Source: Aspidapion aeneum (lineage: Eukaryota; Arthropoda; Insecta; Coleoptera; Brentidae). Taken from it: DNA of 64,000 nucleotides. The position numbers and the translations under genes are program-made. The stretch spans positions 64,260,908 to 64,324,907 of the forward strand of contig OY755038.1 in the NCBI GenBank assembly GCA_963576565.1, given 5' to 3'. The notes beneath the pieces were generated by a model. That model saw only the letters and a program-made list of their open reading frames with translations, was not told where the DNA came from and ran no database searches. Of this stretch, positions 1 through 10,294 are shown piece after piece (position 1 is the first letter of the stretch; each line of letters starts with the position of its first letter).

Positions 1-1880
1 ACTTTTTTCTTAAAATTACTTAAAAAATCATACTCTGAAGATTGGCGACTTTATTAGCAACCTCTATATAACTATTTCGTATTTCAAAAGTTTTTAAATT
101 GAGGGATGATACAATTCATATCAACCCCTCGCCCACAAACAGCGACTACAAAATTAAACCACATTCTCTACACACAAACTAAGGATCACTTAAAACCCTA
201 GAATTGATATCGATATGTATAGGGAGTAACTTAAATGAGGCACCAAACCTTAAGGGATGGTGGGGAACACAAAAAGTAGACAAAGAGTTCGAATAAAATT
301 AATTATTATTATCAAAAAATGTTGTATTGTTTTTTCCCAAAAAGGAGATACAGTGTGGCCAAACAACCTTTGCAAATTGTCAATTTTTTTAAGACCTTTT
401 AAATTTAAAAAAAAATTTTGAGAATAATTTTTGTACATATCTAGTTCCTTACTGAAAACAGAAAACAGTAATACTAGCACTACATGTATTAACATTTTTT
501 TATATTTTTGGAAAAAATTATAAATTTTTGATGAGTTTTTATTATTTTAATGCATAATTCCACAAAATGTCGAATGTGTGTTGCAGCTTTTAAGGAAGTT
601 ATAAGAAAACAACGACTTTATAAAAAAAGTTAAGTATCTAAAAAAGTTTGTTGAAAAAGAAAAAAAAATTCTTCAATCGACGTTTTTGGTCCATCATTTA
701 AATTACACCCATGCAAATTGGTTTCTGGATGTACATATATTAACGTGCACAATATTGGAATTTTTCTTAATGGTATGCATAGAAGATACATTAGGGATAT
801 AAAAGACAATATATTTTGTTTTTTAAAAAAAATATATTTTGCTCTTTCTAGGTTTAAAAGTATTAAAAGTATAACTTGAATAATTCTATTAATCAAATAA
901 AAAAATTCGTCGATTTTCATGTAAATTTTGTGTGGTGTTGGCGTGTACTGAGTAAAAGTTTAAATACAGTTTATTTAGACGTAGAGCATGTATTTTTAAA
1001 ACCATTCTGAAAATTATCAGAAAAATTATTTTAAATATAATTTAAAAATATTTTTTAAAATAGTGCCGAATTTTTTTTTCATATTTTAAAAGGCAATTTA
1101 AAAAAATTGCCAGAAAAGGCCAGTTGGACACTTACAAATTTTAACCCACTAAACGACTTGATTTTTTGCAAAAAAAAAATTCTGCCTCAATCTGCCATTT
1201 TAGAAGATTTTTTATATTTTTTTTATATATGTCCGAAATAAAAAGTAGAGTATGTTAAACAAAGGCTTCTAGATACTTCAAAATATCAAATATTATCATA
1301 TAAAAAATGTATATTATAAAAAGATATAATATGAGTGAAGATTCAAGAAATTTTCGCCTTGAAAAAACCTTTCGGTTCAGTGTCGAGCGGTGAAACTTAA
1401 AAGAGAGAAATGGCAGTTTTTTAATAATTAAGGGCTGGTTATACACCTAACTAGCAAGTAGCAACCTGATGCACAATGGACAAACTTAGTGCCTAGTTGA
1501 AGTTCTGAATTTTTTTTATGTCTGCTTAGTATAGTACAATAGAGATATTAAGCACTAAATCTCAAAAGTGTCCATGTTCATTAAACTTTTGTCAATAAAA
1601 AGCATATTAAGATATAATGATATAACTGTATTGTTTCAGCGGCCACCACATAACCATTTATCTTCACAGTTAAAGTGTATCTACTTCTATATATACCTAC
1701 AAACAAGGCGGTCGCTAAATTAATCGAGTTTAATTTTTAAAATATACATAATTACAATTTTATTTGTATATCATATTTGTGATTAGTTAGGTTACATTGA
1801 CCGTATGCCCCTGGTTTCTTACTTTTAATTTTTAGGCAAATTTCACAAAAGACCGATGATCCGCGTCAAATGATCAGCAA
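1..1880. other. AT-rich stretch, no gene seen
   Basis: No open frame with recognisable protein content on either strand. The frames present come from A/T homopolymer runs. I see no long inverted or tandem repeat and no RNA-gene signature. Confidence 0.6.
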
Positions 1881-1898
1881 GGGCTATTGATTTAAACC

Positions 1899-2175
1899 TT
1901 GTCTTCACATGTTCGCGTATCATTTGTCGACCGATATAATAAAAAATGATGCAGACCGATCATCCGTCGCAAATCATAGGTCCCATCTCTAAAGATCTGT
2001 TTCACATGACCAATGATTTGCGACGGAAGATCGGTTTGCTCTATTTTGTTAAATTTATTGGATGACCGATTCTGCCTCCGTTAGTTAAAAGGTAACAAAA
2101 ATAAATTGTTTCCGTGTGTTATTGAGGCCCTCTAACTAAGGGGGGCAGGATTATATGCGAACATGTGAAGGCACA
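1899..2175. repeat. Imperfect nested inverted repeat, MITE-like
   Basis: An outer pair of arms reads CTTCACATGTTCGC at about 1903-1916 and its reverse complement at about 2154-2168. An inner pair reads CGATCATCCGTCGCAAATCA at 1957-1976 and a near-perfect reverse complement at 2013-2033. The arrangement suggests a small non-autonomous DNA element. No target duplication was found, so its class is open. Confidence 0.45.
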
Positions 2176-2184
2176 ATTTCCCAT

Positions 2185-2376
2185 AAAAAACGGGCAATAT
2201 AGGTAATATAGATAACTAATAACAAAGTATTATTTTCAGTATGAATTTTTTTTACTATTAATTAGTTACTAAAACCCTTAAAAAATGGGCAATATAGGTA
2301 ATATATATATAACTAATAACTAAGTATTATTTTCAGTATGAATTTTTTTTACTATTAATTAGTTACTAAAACCTTA
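2185..2376. repeat. Tandem duplication of a ~96-bp unit
   Basis: Unit 1 (about 2185-2278) and unit 2 (about 2279-2376) run almost base for base through GGGCAATATAGGTAATATA and a run of Ts, ending TTAGTTACTAAAACC. They differ by a handful of substitutions, so the duplication is fairly recent. There is no coding content. Confidence 0.8.
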
Positions 2377-2449
2377 ATTCCTATTTTAGGATCGTTTTAC
2401 CCCATAAACTAAAACAATTCTAAAGTATTTTTAATTATTTCAGTGCCAT

Positions 2450-2940
2450 TTTACCAAAGTTTGACTCAAAGCCTTTTAAATTTTGAATATTCGCCGCTTA
2501 ATCAGTCTCCAGAAACCACTGTGCCTTTGTTCACTAAGTTTGGGAGATTTTTCATTAAAAGGCGACGATTCTTGAGACTGTCCTCTAGAGAAAATAATAA
2601 CAATTGAAACCCAAAAAGCCTCAAAATGCATAATTATCTATACAATTTCCACCACAGAAAAATAAGTGGGTTACCCCAATCGGTAATAAATATATAAAAG
2701 CAGGTCCGGTTTTGCAAGGTTGTCATTCCAAAAAATTAAAATGACAAAAAATTTCATAATGCCCTCGGGCTTGCCTTACTAACTTTGGGAGTTTTTTTCT
2801 TTAAAAGACTACTATTCTTGAGGCTGAAACGATAACAATTGATAACCCAAAAAGCCTTAAAATGCATAATTATCTGTACAGTTACCACGACAGAAAAATA
2901 AGTGAGTTACCACAATCGGCAATAAATATAGGGTGTCCCA
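2450..2940. repeat. Diverged direct duplication (~190 bp)
   Basis: The block at about 2520-2700 and the block at about 2765-2930 share the same order of words: CCCAAAAAGCCT, AAAATGCATAATTATCT, ACAGAAAAATAAGTG and ATCGG-AATAAATATA. About 10 to 20% of bases differ. The first block ends in AAAGCAGGTCCGGTTTTGCA, which recurs near 12628. Confidence 0.6.
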
Positions 2941-3160
2941 AAAGCCCAAGTCCACCCAAATATATTCTGAACTATTAAAGATAACTAAACCATAATTTGC
3001 AGTGATCGATAACATCAAAAGATCTATTTTGTGACAGGGCGACTATGCCGCTCCTATTTTAGGGGGCGGCATAGGGGCGGTCAACTTAAATTTTTTAAAT
3101 TGAAACCCCTGTCGAGTAATACCTCAATTTAAAGGTCCTTGAAAAACTCATCATTTTGAT
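2932..3160. repeat. Dispersed repeat ending AGGGTGTCCCAAAAG, inverted copy at 12400-12622
   Basis: This block matches the reverse complement of 12400-12622. Shared landmarks include the terminal AGGGTGTCCCAAAAG, CCACCCAAATA, TATTAAAGATAACT, the GGGGGCGGCATAGGGGCGGT core and AAACCCCT-TCGAGT-ATACCTC. It is a mobile-repeat relic with no protein. Confidence 0.6.
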
Positions 3161-3254
3161 ATTACTGACAATTGTTTACGTCAAATCTGTCAAAAGCTAT
3201 AGACTGCCAGACCTATTTTTTTCCGTTTTGGTCAAAATTATCAAGTATGTTATT

Positions 3255-4010
3255 TTAGAGAAAACCCTATTGAATGGTATCTTCTTTAAAAGGTCTTTGA
3301 AAAAACAACATTTAGGCATAACTGCCCTTTGCCTACGTCAAACGTATCAAAATCTATCGACTGTCAAATTTATTCTTTTACCATTTGTGACAAATTGCAC
3401 AAGTTTTGTCTAACCATGCTTGTTCGAAAGGTCTTCCAAAAACTAACATGTTGCCTTAACTGTCACATGTTTGATGATGCTTGATAATTCATATGGTAGT
3501 GGGCTTTACAGCCCTTCCACTGCGACCACTAGTGGGTCTATTGTGACTCACTTTTGAGTGGTTTTACACCACTGTATGCCTAATCCTCCAAAAAGGTTAG
3601 CTATCAGTTTGGATTAGACACTTGTTTACGTCAAATATATTTTCAACATTTTTGATAAACTTTAGTTTATTTACAACATCTTGTTCGTCCATAAAAAAGT
3701 AATTTTAATTTCATCTTTATTTGATTGTGGCATTTTAAACACTTGAAACTGATGTTTGTCAAATGATATAGAAAATATGTTTAATTTAAACAAATGACAG
3801 TTGCTTCAACTAGTTAGTTTTTAAAAGACCTTTCGAACAAGCTATGGTTAATAACTTGTGAAATTTGTCAAAAATGGTAAAAGAATGTTTGACAGTAGGT
3901 AAATTTTGACACATTTGACATAGGCAAGGGAGAGAGAAGCTAAAACGTTGACTTTACAAAGACCTTTTAAACAAGATATCACTCAATAGGGTTTTTGTTT
4001 AAAACAATAT
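3255..4010. repeat. Foldback element with ~190-bp inverted arms
   Basis: The left arm (about 3255-3450) and the reverse complement of the right arm (about 3820-4010) share AACCCTATTGA-TG-TATCTT, AAAAGGTCTTTG, CTATGTCAAA-GT-TCAAAAT, TTCTTTTACCATTT and the sequence around CTTGTTCGAAAGGTCTT. The centre (3450-3820) is unique. The whole could form a long hairpin. No transposase is encoded. Confidence 0.6.
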
Positions 4011-4011
4011 A

Positions 4012-4438
4012 CTTGGGCACCACCCTTCTCGACAGAGGCCTGGTATCGAATCCAAGATGGTCGCCGATGAGGGCAATTCCGCCAAACGTTCGGTTAGGTA
4101 TAATTGGTTAAAATTGATGAATTTATACGATTTAAACTGCAAATAAATACAAATAATGTATTTTGCAGTGGCAAGAATATTTAAACGATTGAAATTTTAT
4201 GGATTTTTGGTAATTACTTTATCAATATATGTAGCTATTCATAAATAATACTATTTATAAATGGACACATACATTTTTTCTCCTAAAACCAGGAGAAGGG
4301 AAAAAAAGGGGGAGGTGGGATTAAAAGTGAGAGTTCGGTTCGCAATTAAGGGCGAGGGTTATTATAGTTTTTTAAGCTTAAGAAAACAATGAAGATAATA
4401 TATATGCTATAAGTAATTGTCATAAAGGTTATAGAGTT
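4012..4438. repeat. Dispersed repeat, second copy at 24075-24440
   Basis: It opens with a GGGCACCACC-TTCTCGACAG word and continues through AGGCCTGGTATCGAATCC, AATAAATACAAATAATGTA and ACCAGGAGAAGGGAAAA, all in the same order at 24075-24440. The copies have diverged by small indels. It is the immediate left neighbour of the BEL/Pao insertion. Confidence 0.65.
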
Positions 4439-4443
4439 CGTAG

Positions 4444-4640
4444 TGAACGGACTAAAAATTGGCTTATAGACTTCGATAGCTTGTATTGTAGGCTTTTTAC
4501 GGCTAATAAAATATGCTGACACTTTTTCCTTTTTTGTGACATCTATTATTCACTCAAAAAACTGACAAAACTAATAACAATAAAAACCTTAATGGTACAA
4601 AATAGGTATACCAGAGGTATACAAATAAATAACCTATACA
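4444..4640 (-). repeat. 3' LTR of the BEL/Pao element
   Basis: Same 197-bp sequence as 10093-10289 with one mismatch. It is preceded in element orientation by a polypurine tract and bordered on the plus-strand left by the target duplication CGTAG (4439-4443). Confidence 0.93.
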
Positions 4641-4654
4641 TTTCTTCTCTCCTC
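4641..4654 (-). other. Polypurine tract before the 3' LTR
   Basis: The minus strand reads GAGGAGAGAAGAAA immediately before the LTR's TGTATAGG. This is the usual place and composition for the plus-strand DNA primer of an LTR element. Confidence 0.8.
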
Positions 4655-4660
4655 AAAAGT

Positions 4661-6260
4661 TCAGCCTTGGTTAAGGGTTATTCGGCACAATTTGGCAACT
4701 GGTCTCTTGTATATTTTATTGTAAATCTTAACATCTGCACCTCGAACTCTACCGTCGGCTCCTGGATATACTTTTGTGACTATTCCAAGTGGCCATGAGT
4801 TTCTAGGAAGGTTTTCGTCGACTTGCAATACAATGTCATTAATATTTAAAGGATTTGATTCTGACAGCCACTTTTGTCGCAAAGTGATAGTCGGTAAATA
4901 CTCTCGGATCCACCGTTTCCAGAAACAATTAACAAATACTTGAGAAGTTCTCCATTGTTTTCTTAAAAATGTTGTTTCATCTTCAGGAATAGGAGAGTCT
5001 AATTTTGTTCTGTTACCACCAAGCAGGAGAAAATGGTTTGGTGTTAAACATTCCATATCATTTGGATCTACAGAAACGTGCGTTAAAGGCCTTGAGTTGA
5101 CAATATTCTCTGCCTTAATGATTAACGTTTGGAGAACCTCATCTTTCGGTGCTTGTTCTTTTAATACTGTATAAAGGGCTCTTTTGATAGATAAAATAAG
5201 TCGCTCCCAACAGCCTCCCATATGTGGCGAACCAGGCGGAATAAAATGCCATTCTATTTCTCTTTTCACAAGTTCATCATCCATTTCATTATTCTTAAGA
5301 TTTTTGACGGCCTCGTTTAGCTCTTTTTCGGCAGATTTCAGATTTGAGCCATTATCTGAGTATAAATGACAGATTCTTCCCCTTCTTGCCATCATTCGAC
5401 GAATAGCCATTATTGCTGAACTTGTATCCAGACTATGGGCAACCTCCTTATGTACGGCTCTGGTGGTAAGACATGTAAATATAACCCCATATCTTTTCTC
5501 TCTTCGACGACCAACAGTTACATTTAAAGGGCCAAAATAATCCATACTAGTATGTGTAAATGGTGGTGAGAAACAGGCAAGACGAGCTTTTGGTAAATCC
5601 GACATTAACGGGATTTCAGGCTGAACTCTTCTTCTTTGACAAATCACACATTGTCTGCTGACTTTTTTCACTAAATTTTTCATACTTAAAATCCAGTATT
5701 TTTCTTTAATTTTATTGGATATGTATTCAACTCCAAGGTGTAGACATTGCTTATGATAGTTTTCAACAAGTAATTTTGCAAATTAGGATTTCGAGCTTAA
5801 AATAATGGGATTTTTCATTTCTTCGCTAACACATGCTAATGTTATTCTTCCTTTAAGTCTTAAAATTCCATGATTATCTAAAAATGGTTTTAATTGAAAC
5901 AGTTTGCTCGATTTTGAGATTTCGTTCTTTTTTTCCAAACATGCTATTTCATCAGGAAAATCTTTTCTTTGCTGAGAAATTATCCAAATTCTTTCTGCTT
6001 CTTTTATATTTTCTACAGTAATTGAGTTTAGTTTTATATCTCCAATTTTTTTTTCATTTCTCAACTGCAAAAATACACCATGCTGTAGTTCTAATAAGTC
6101 TTGTCCAATTAAAAAAGCTTTCAATATCTGGTAAGAGACATTGATCTTTAACTTCTGGGGTAATAATTACATGTGAAAATGCTTTTTTAATTTCTAGTTC
6201 TTGACTGTCAACATTTTCAGATAGTATATTTTGAGGCCAAAACTGTTCTTCTTTTTTCAA
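4661..6260 (-). pseudogene. BEL/Pao integrase and C-terminal domain
   Basis: Integrase joins the DNA copy to the host chromosome. After a frameshift around 6060 and a TAA at 5783-5785, an H2C2 zinc-binding segment reads H-KQCLH, then CVICQRRR. The catalytic core is intact in the 340-codon frame that starts at 5683: Asp48 in TSMDYFGPL, Asp110 in HLYSDNGSNL and Glu160 in GGCWERLILS. The C-terminal part (FWKRWIREYLPTI through RNSWPLGIVTKVYPGADG) matches the DUF5641-type tail seen after BEL/Pao integrases. It ends 20 bases before the 3' LTR. This is the best-preserved part of the element. Confidence 0.9.
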
Positions 6261-6281
6261 AAATTCAGGACCTTGTAACCA

Positions 6282-8130
6282 TCAACTATCTCTTAAAATT
6301 TTAGGTTCAACTGTCCATTTTGTACCCTTATCAGCTACATTCTCTTTGGTCGGAACCCATCTCCACATTGAAATTTTGGTTATTTCTTGAATTTCGTTTA
6401 CTCTGTTGGCTACATAAGGTTTAAATTTTGAAAAATCACTCTTTAGCCAGTAAAAAACTGTTTGAGAATCTGTCCAATAAAAGACTGATGTTAGTTTAAT
6501 GCAAAATTTATTTTCAATGTATGATCCCAATTTGCTGGCTAAAAGTGCTGCATTTAATTCCATTCGTGGGATTGAAAGTTGTTTTGTGGGACCTAGCTTG
6601 GTTTTTGCCATAACGAAGGAGACACTTATTCCATCGGTATTTTCTATTCTTACGTAGGCTACTGCACAACTTGCTTTAATGCTTGCATCGCAGAAAACAT
6701 GCAGCTGAACTTTTGAATCGCAATTAAAGATTTTGGAAAAACATCTTGGAATTTTTAAATTTTCTGCTTCCAAAATAATTCTTCTCCATTTTTCCCATCG
6801 TAGAACAAAATTGTCGGTAATTTTTTCATCCCACCGTAGCTTATTTCTCCATAAATCTTGAAGCAAAATTTTTATGAAAATTAGGATGTTTGCGACAAAA
6901 CCTAATGGATCATAAACGGACATGGTTACTTGAAGGATTTCTCGTTTGGTAGGTATACATGTTCCATTCATAATTCCTTCTTTGACTTTATGAAATTTTG
7001 CTTTAAAAATAAATTCATCTTTGTTGGGGTCCCAATGTAAACCCAAAACTCTTTCTTGTGGTAGTTCTGAATAAAATTCTAAATCTTTGTTTCCAAGAGA
7101 TCTTAATTCCTCTGGTATTTCTGTTAGTACTGTTTTTGAATTACATACCCAATTACACATTTTGAACCCACCTTCTTTATGAATAAAAATTACTTCTTTT
7201 ATTAGTTTAATGGCCTCAGACTCTGTTGGCACACTGTATAAATAGTCATCCATAAAATGATATTTTTGAATGCCCAAAACTGCTTCAGGATATTCTAACA
7301 CGAATTTTTTAGCATTTTCGTTTCTTACATATTGAGCTGAACAAGGGCTGCAGGCTGCTCCAAATAACATAACAGACATCTCATATGTTTCAATTGGATT
7401 TTCTTTGTTGTTGCGTCAAAAAAATCGCTGAGCTGGTTGATCTTCATCAGAAATTTTTATTTGTAAAAACATCTCTTTTATATCTCCCGTGAATGCTATT
7501 TTATCTTGTCTAAATTTCCATAAAATACTAATCAAATCGTTGTACATGGGCCCTTGAGTAAGTTGTCATTGAGACTTTTACCTCCTGATTTTGCAGCGCA
7601 ATCAAAAACTATTCTAATTTTCTTTTTATTGGGATTTCGAACAGCAAAATGTGGCAAAATCCAATTATTTGGCTCTGATTGCTCTACTTCTTTTTTTGAA
7701 AGTTTTCTAGCATATCCTTTATCAATGTAATCTTCCATCTTTTCTATATAGGCTATCTTAAAATTATCATCTTTTTCCATCCGTTTTTCTACATATTCTA
7801 GTCGTTTTAGTGCAATATGTTTACTTTCGGGCAGACAAGTTTCCTTTTTCCACAATAATCCAGATTCCCATTTTCTTTCTTCTACTTTTTTGGTTGATTT
7901 AATCAATTGTTCTTTGGCATGTATAATTTCTTCTGTTTCTGCTTTTAAATTTTCTTCGAGACTGTCAAATTCAAATGTCTTTTGTAATAAGTCACATATT
8001 TTTTGGTCATTATTTGAGTGATTAATGGTAAGATGCACGAAGTCAGTTTCTAGTTGTTTTTCTTGTCCCATTTTTCCATGAACCACCCAACCTAATTTTG
8101 TTTTTGTCATGACTGGCTCTGTCCATGAGC
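6282..8130 (-). pseudogene. BEL/Pao reverse transcriptase and RNase H
   Basis: It would copy element RNA into DNA and remove the RNA strand. The RT begins at KTKLGWVVHG and passes NNWILPHFAVRNPNKKK and IRIVFDCAAKSGGKSLND. A frameshift at about 7540-7560 follows. The next frame has FTGDIKEMFLQI (first catalytic Asp) and then a TGA at 7416-7418, where BEL relatives usually have FLWR. After that come the motif YHFMDDYLYSV (Asp pair near 7247) and an RNase H-type segment with VFCDASIKASCAVAY, IPRMELNAALLASKL, WTDSQTVFYWL and VPTKENVADKGTK. Another TGA at 6282-6284 splits the frame before WLQGPEFL. Catalytic residues are present but the protein is not continuous. Confidence 0.88.
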
Positions 8131-8134
8131 GTTG

Positions 8135-8730
8135 AATAACTGATCTGATCTTGGAATTGGAATTGGAAGTGACCAGTTATCTTGGCCTATCAAAATCACT
8201 GGCTTTGCGTCAAACATCGATTTAACGGGAATATTTCTAAGATATGGCCATTTTTGTAAAATTTCATCCATATCTATAGTTTGAGTCGGTAAATGTAAAT
8301 CAGAAACTGTTCTTACATTTTTTAAATGGAAAACTTTGCTATCTGAATTTTGAGCTGAAATTTGGACGGAAACTACCTCTGGATCTTCTGAAGTCTGAGT
8401 GATATCATTTGTCCATTGAACACAGAGAGGTTTTACAGTACCTGCTATATCAAGTTGTTCTGCTACTTCTTTTTCTAATAATGTGACAGTCGATGCTTCG
8501 TCAAAAAGTGCATAAGTATCAAGTTTCTTTCCTGTTGGGCCTTTTAGTTTAATTGGAGCAATTCGTAATAAAATTTGATTTGATTTTTGAACAATATTTG
8601 TGCTACAATTTGACTCGACATTAGTGTTGCCAGAATGTTTTTGTACCTGGGTTGTGTTTTGCTTTGGCAGATCTTTTCCAGTTATTTTCTCTTCTCTCTT
8701 TTCATGTGCAGAACTTTCATGTAAAAGTTT
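8135..8730 (-). pseudogene. BEL/Pao aspartic protease region of pol
   Basis: The protease that would cut the Gag-Pol polyprotein. The same frame as the Gag zinc knuckles continues through IAPIKLKGPTGKK to YALFDEASTVTLLEKEVA. The DEAST word occupies the place of the catalytic D-[ST]-G loop in the retropepsin-like fold of BEL/Pao elements. Near the end LIGQDNWSLPI matches the conserved LIG-DNW block that closes this domain before reverse transcriptase. A frameshift near 8130-8150 then throws the frame out: the upstream frame ends shortly after PIPIPRSDQ, and the next domain resumes as EPVMTKTKLGWVVHG in another frame. Confidence 0.75.
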
Positions 8731-10041
8731 ATTATGGTAACGTTTACATCCACTTTGGCCACATTCTTTTTTCTTTCGACAAAATCCAGACTGATGGTTA
8801 TAGCTTTCTAAGCATGAAAAACAAACTTTCTTACTTTTTGATCAATTCCATCTTTCTTCGACGGTCAATCCTTGAAATTTTTTACATTCGTCAATGGTGT
8901 GATTAAAATGGCAATACATACATTTTTGAAGTCTTCTTTGTTCTCTTTCCATTGTAGCGCAAGTTGATTCCCTAAAGTTATGAGTTTTAAAACTAGGTTT
9001 CGATATAAAACTAGCTCCATCAGATATTTTTTCTAACCATATAGCAAATGTTTTCAAATCGGACTTGTTTCCTTCACTTAAAAATGTTCCCCATTGCAAC
9101 TTTATTGACGTTGGAAGTTTGGTAACTAACTGTTTAAGGACTTCCATGTTATGAAGATGTTCTTCAGAGTGTAAGCTTTCAATAGTTGCGACTAAATTTA
9201 ATACTTTATTTGTATAATCTATTAGACTATCAAAATGATGTTCTTTGATGTAATGCGTTTGTTTAATTTTTTCTACAATTTCGTCAATTATGATGTCTGG
9301 TCTTCCAAAGCGTCTTTCAAGAATAGATATTACCTTTTCCAGTTGTTCCGGAAAATTAAGTAAGTAACTTACACTTTCAAAGGCTTTTCCTTTTAAAGCT
9401 TTTCCCAATCTTGACATATTTTCCCTGTCGGTAAATCCACAAAGTTCAGTTGTTTCTCGAAACTGATTTATAAAAGGTGGCCAATCCATGCAACTGCCAT
9501 TAAAATATGGCAGATCTTTTGGAATATTTTGCCTCAAAACACACTTATTTAAATAATGTGCATCACTTTCCTGATTATTGTAAAATTGTTGCTTGGAATA
9601 ACCTGGATTTTGACTAGTTGATGCGCCCACGTTGACTTCTTGTGTGATATTTTTATATTGGTTTTTAACTTCAGACTCGTCAAATTTTTCTGGCAAGCTT
9701 TGTACCCATTTTGTTATTCTTTGAGGTTGAAAAATTACGCTTTCCGACTTTTGAGAGGACGCCATTGATGTTTCTTTTAATTCTACTAACTTTAATTGTA
9801 ACTCTATTTCTTTCATATTTAACAATTGGGCTTCTTTTTCAGCTTTTCACTTTTGCATTTCTAAACGAACCTTTTCCATTTCGTATGATGAGTTTCTTGT
9901 TAATTTTGATCTGCTAGACCGTCCTCCGTCTGTTTTAATGCTTTCGGCACCGCTGTGAATGTTGTCTCTGTTTCCAGTTCTATCGTTCTCGGTAAAAACA
10001 TTTGAAAATTTTAAATTTACTTCGGAGGTCTTTTCTTCCAT
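8730..10041 (-). pseudogene. BEL/Pao gag remnant
   Basis: The structural Gag protein that packages element RNA in the cytoplasm. The first ATG after the primer-binding region begins MEEKTSEVNL. The frame runs through a charged, probably coiled segment into a core with NGSCMDWPPFINQF and LGKALKGKAFESVSYLL, the DUF1759-type Gag domain common in BEL/Pao. Cys/His clusters follow: CMYCHFNHTIDECKKF, then, past a stop, CFSCLESYNHQSGFC and a further Cys-His pair, the expected zinc knuckles. TGA codons at 9847-9849 and 8842-8844 interrupt an otherwise single frame, so no full Gag can be made without readthrough. Confidence 0.85.
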
Positions 10042-10071
10042 TTCGGCACTGTTTTCAGAGCAAATCGCTTA

Positions 10072-10092
10072 GTTTCTTCCAAAGGACCAAAA
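10072..10092 (-). other. Putative tRNA primer-binding site
   Basis: Directly inside the 5' LTR the minus strand reads TTTTGGTCCTTTGGAAGAA. The TGG start a few bases after the LTR fits pairing with a tRNA 3' CCA end. The primer tRNA cannot be named from the sequence alone. Confidence 0.55.
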
Positions 10093-10289
10093 TGAACGGA
10101 CTAAAAATTGGCTTATAGACTTCGATAGCTTGTATTGTAGGCTTTTTACGGCTAATAAAATATGCTGACACTTTTTCCTTTTTTGTGACATCTATTATTC
10201 ACTCAAAAAACTGACAAAACTAATAACAATAAAAACCTTAATGGTACAAAATTGGTATACCAGAGGTATACAAATAAATAACCTATACA
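10093..10289 (-). repeat. 5' LTR of the BEL/Pao element
   Basis: This LTR is upstream in element orientation. It starts TGTATAGG on the minus strand and ends GTCCGTTCA. It matches the LTR at 4444-4640 except for one A/T difference in the AAAAT[A/T]GGTATACC segment. It is followed by the primer-binding region. Confidence 0.93.
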
Positions 10290-10294
10290 CGTAG

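Larger units (their letters stand above)
4444..10289 (-). mobile_element. BEL/Pao LTR retrotransposon, full length, coding region decayed
   Basis: A 5846-bp element has LTRs of 197 bp at both ends, each running TG...CA on the plus strand. A 5-bp target duplication CGTAG lies at 4439-4443 and 10290-10294. On the minus strand the order is gag, aspartic protease, reverse transcriptase, RNase H and integrase, as expected for BEL/Pao. The LTRs differ at one position, which implies a recent insertion. Yet the body carries stops at 9847, 8842, 7416, 6282 and 5783 and frameshifts near 8140, 7550 and 6060. Either a defective copy was mobilised in trans, or the LTRs were homogenised. It lies inside the third exon of the THAP pseudogene to its right. 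Confidence 0.93.
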
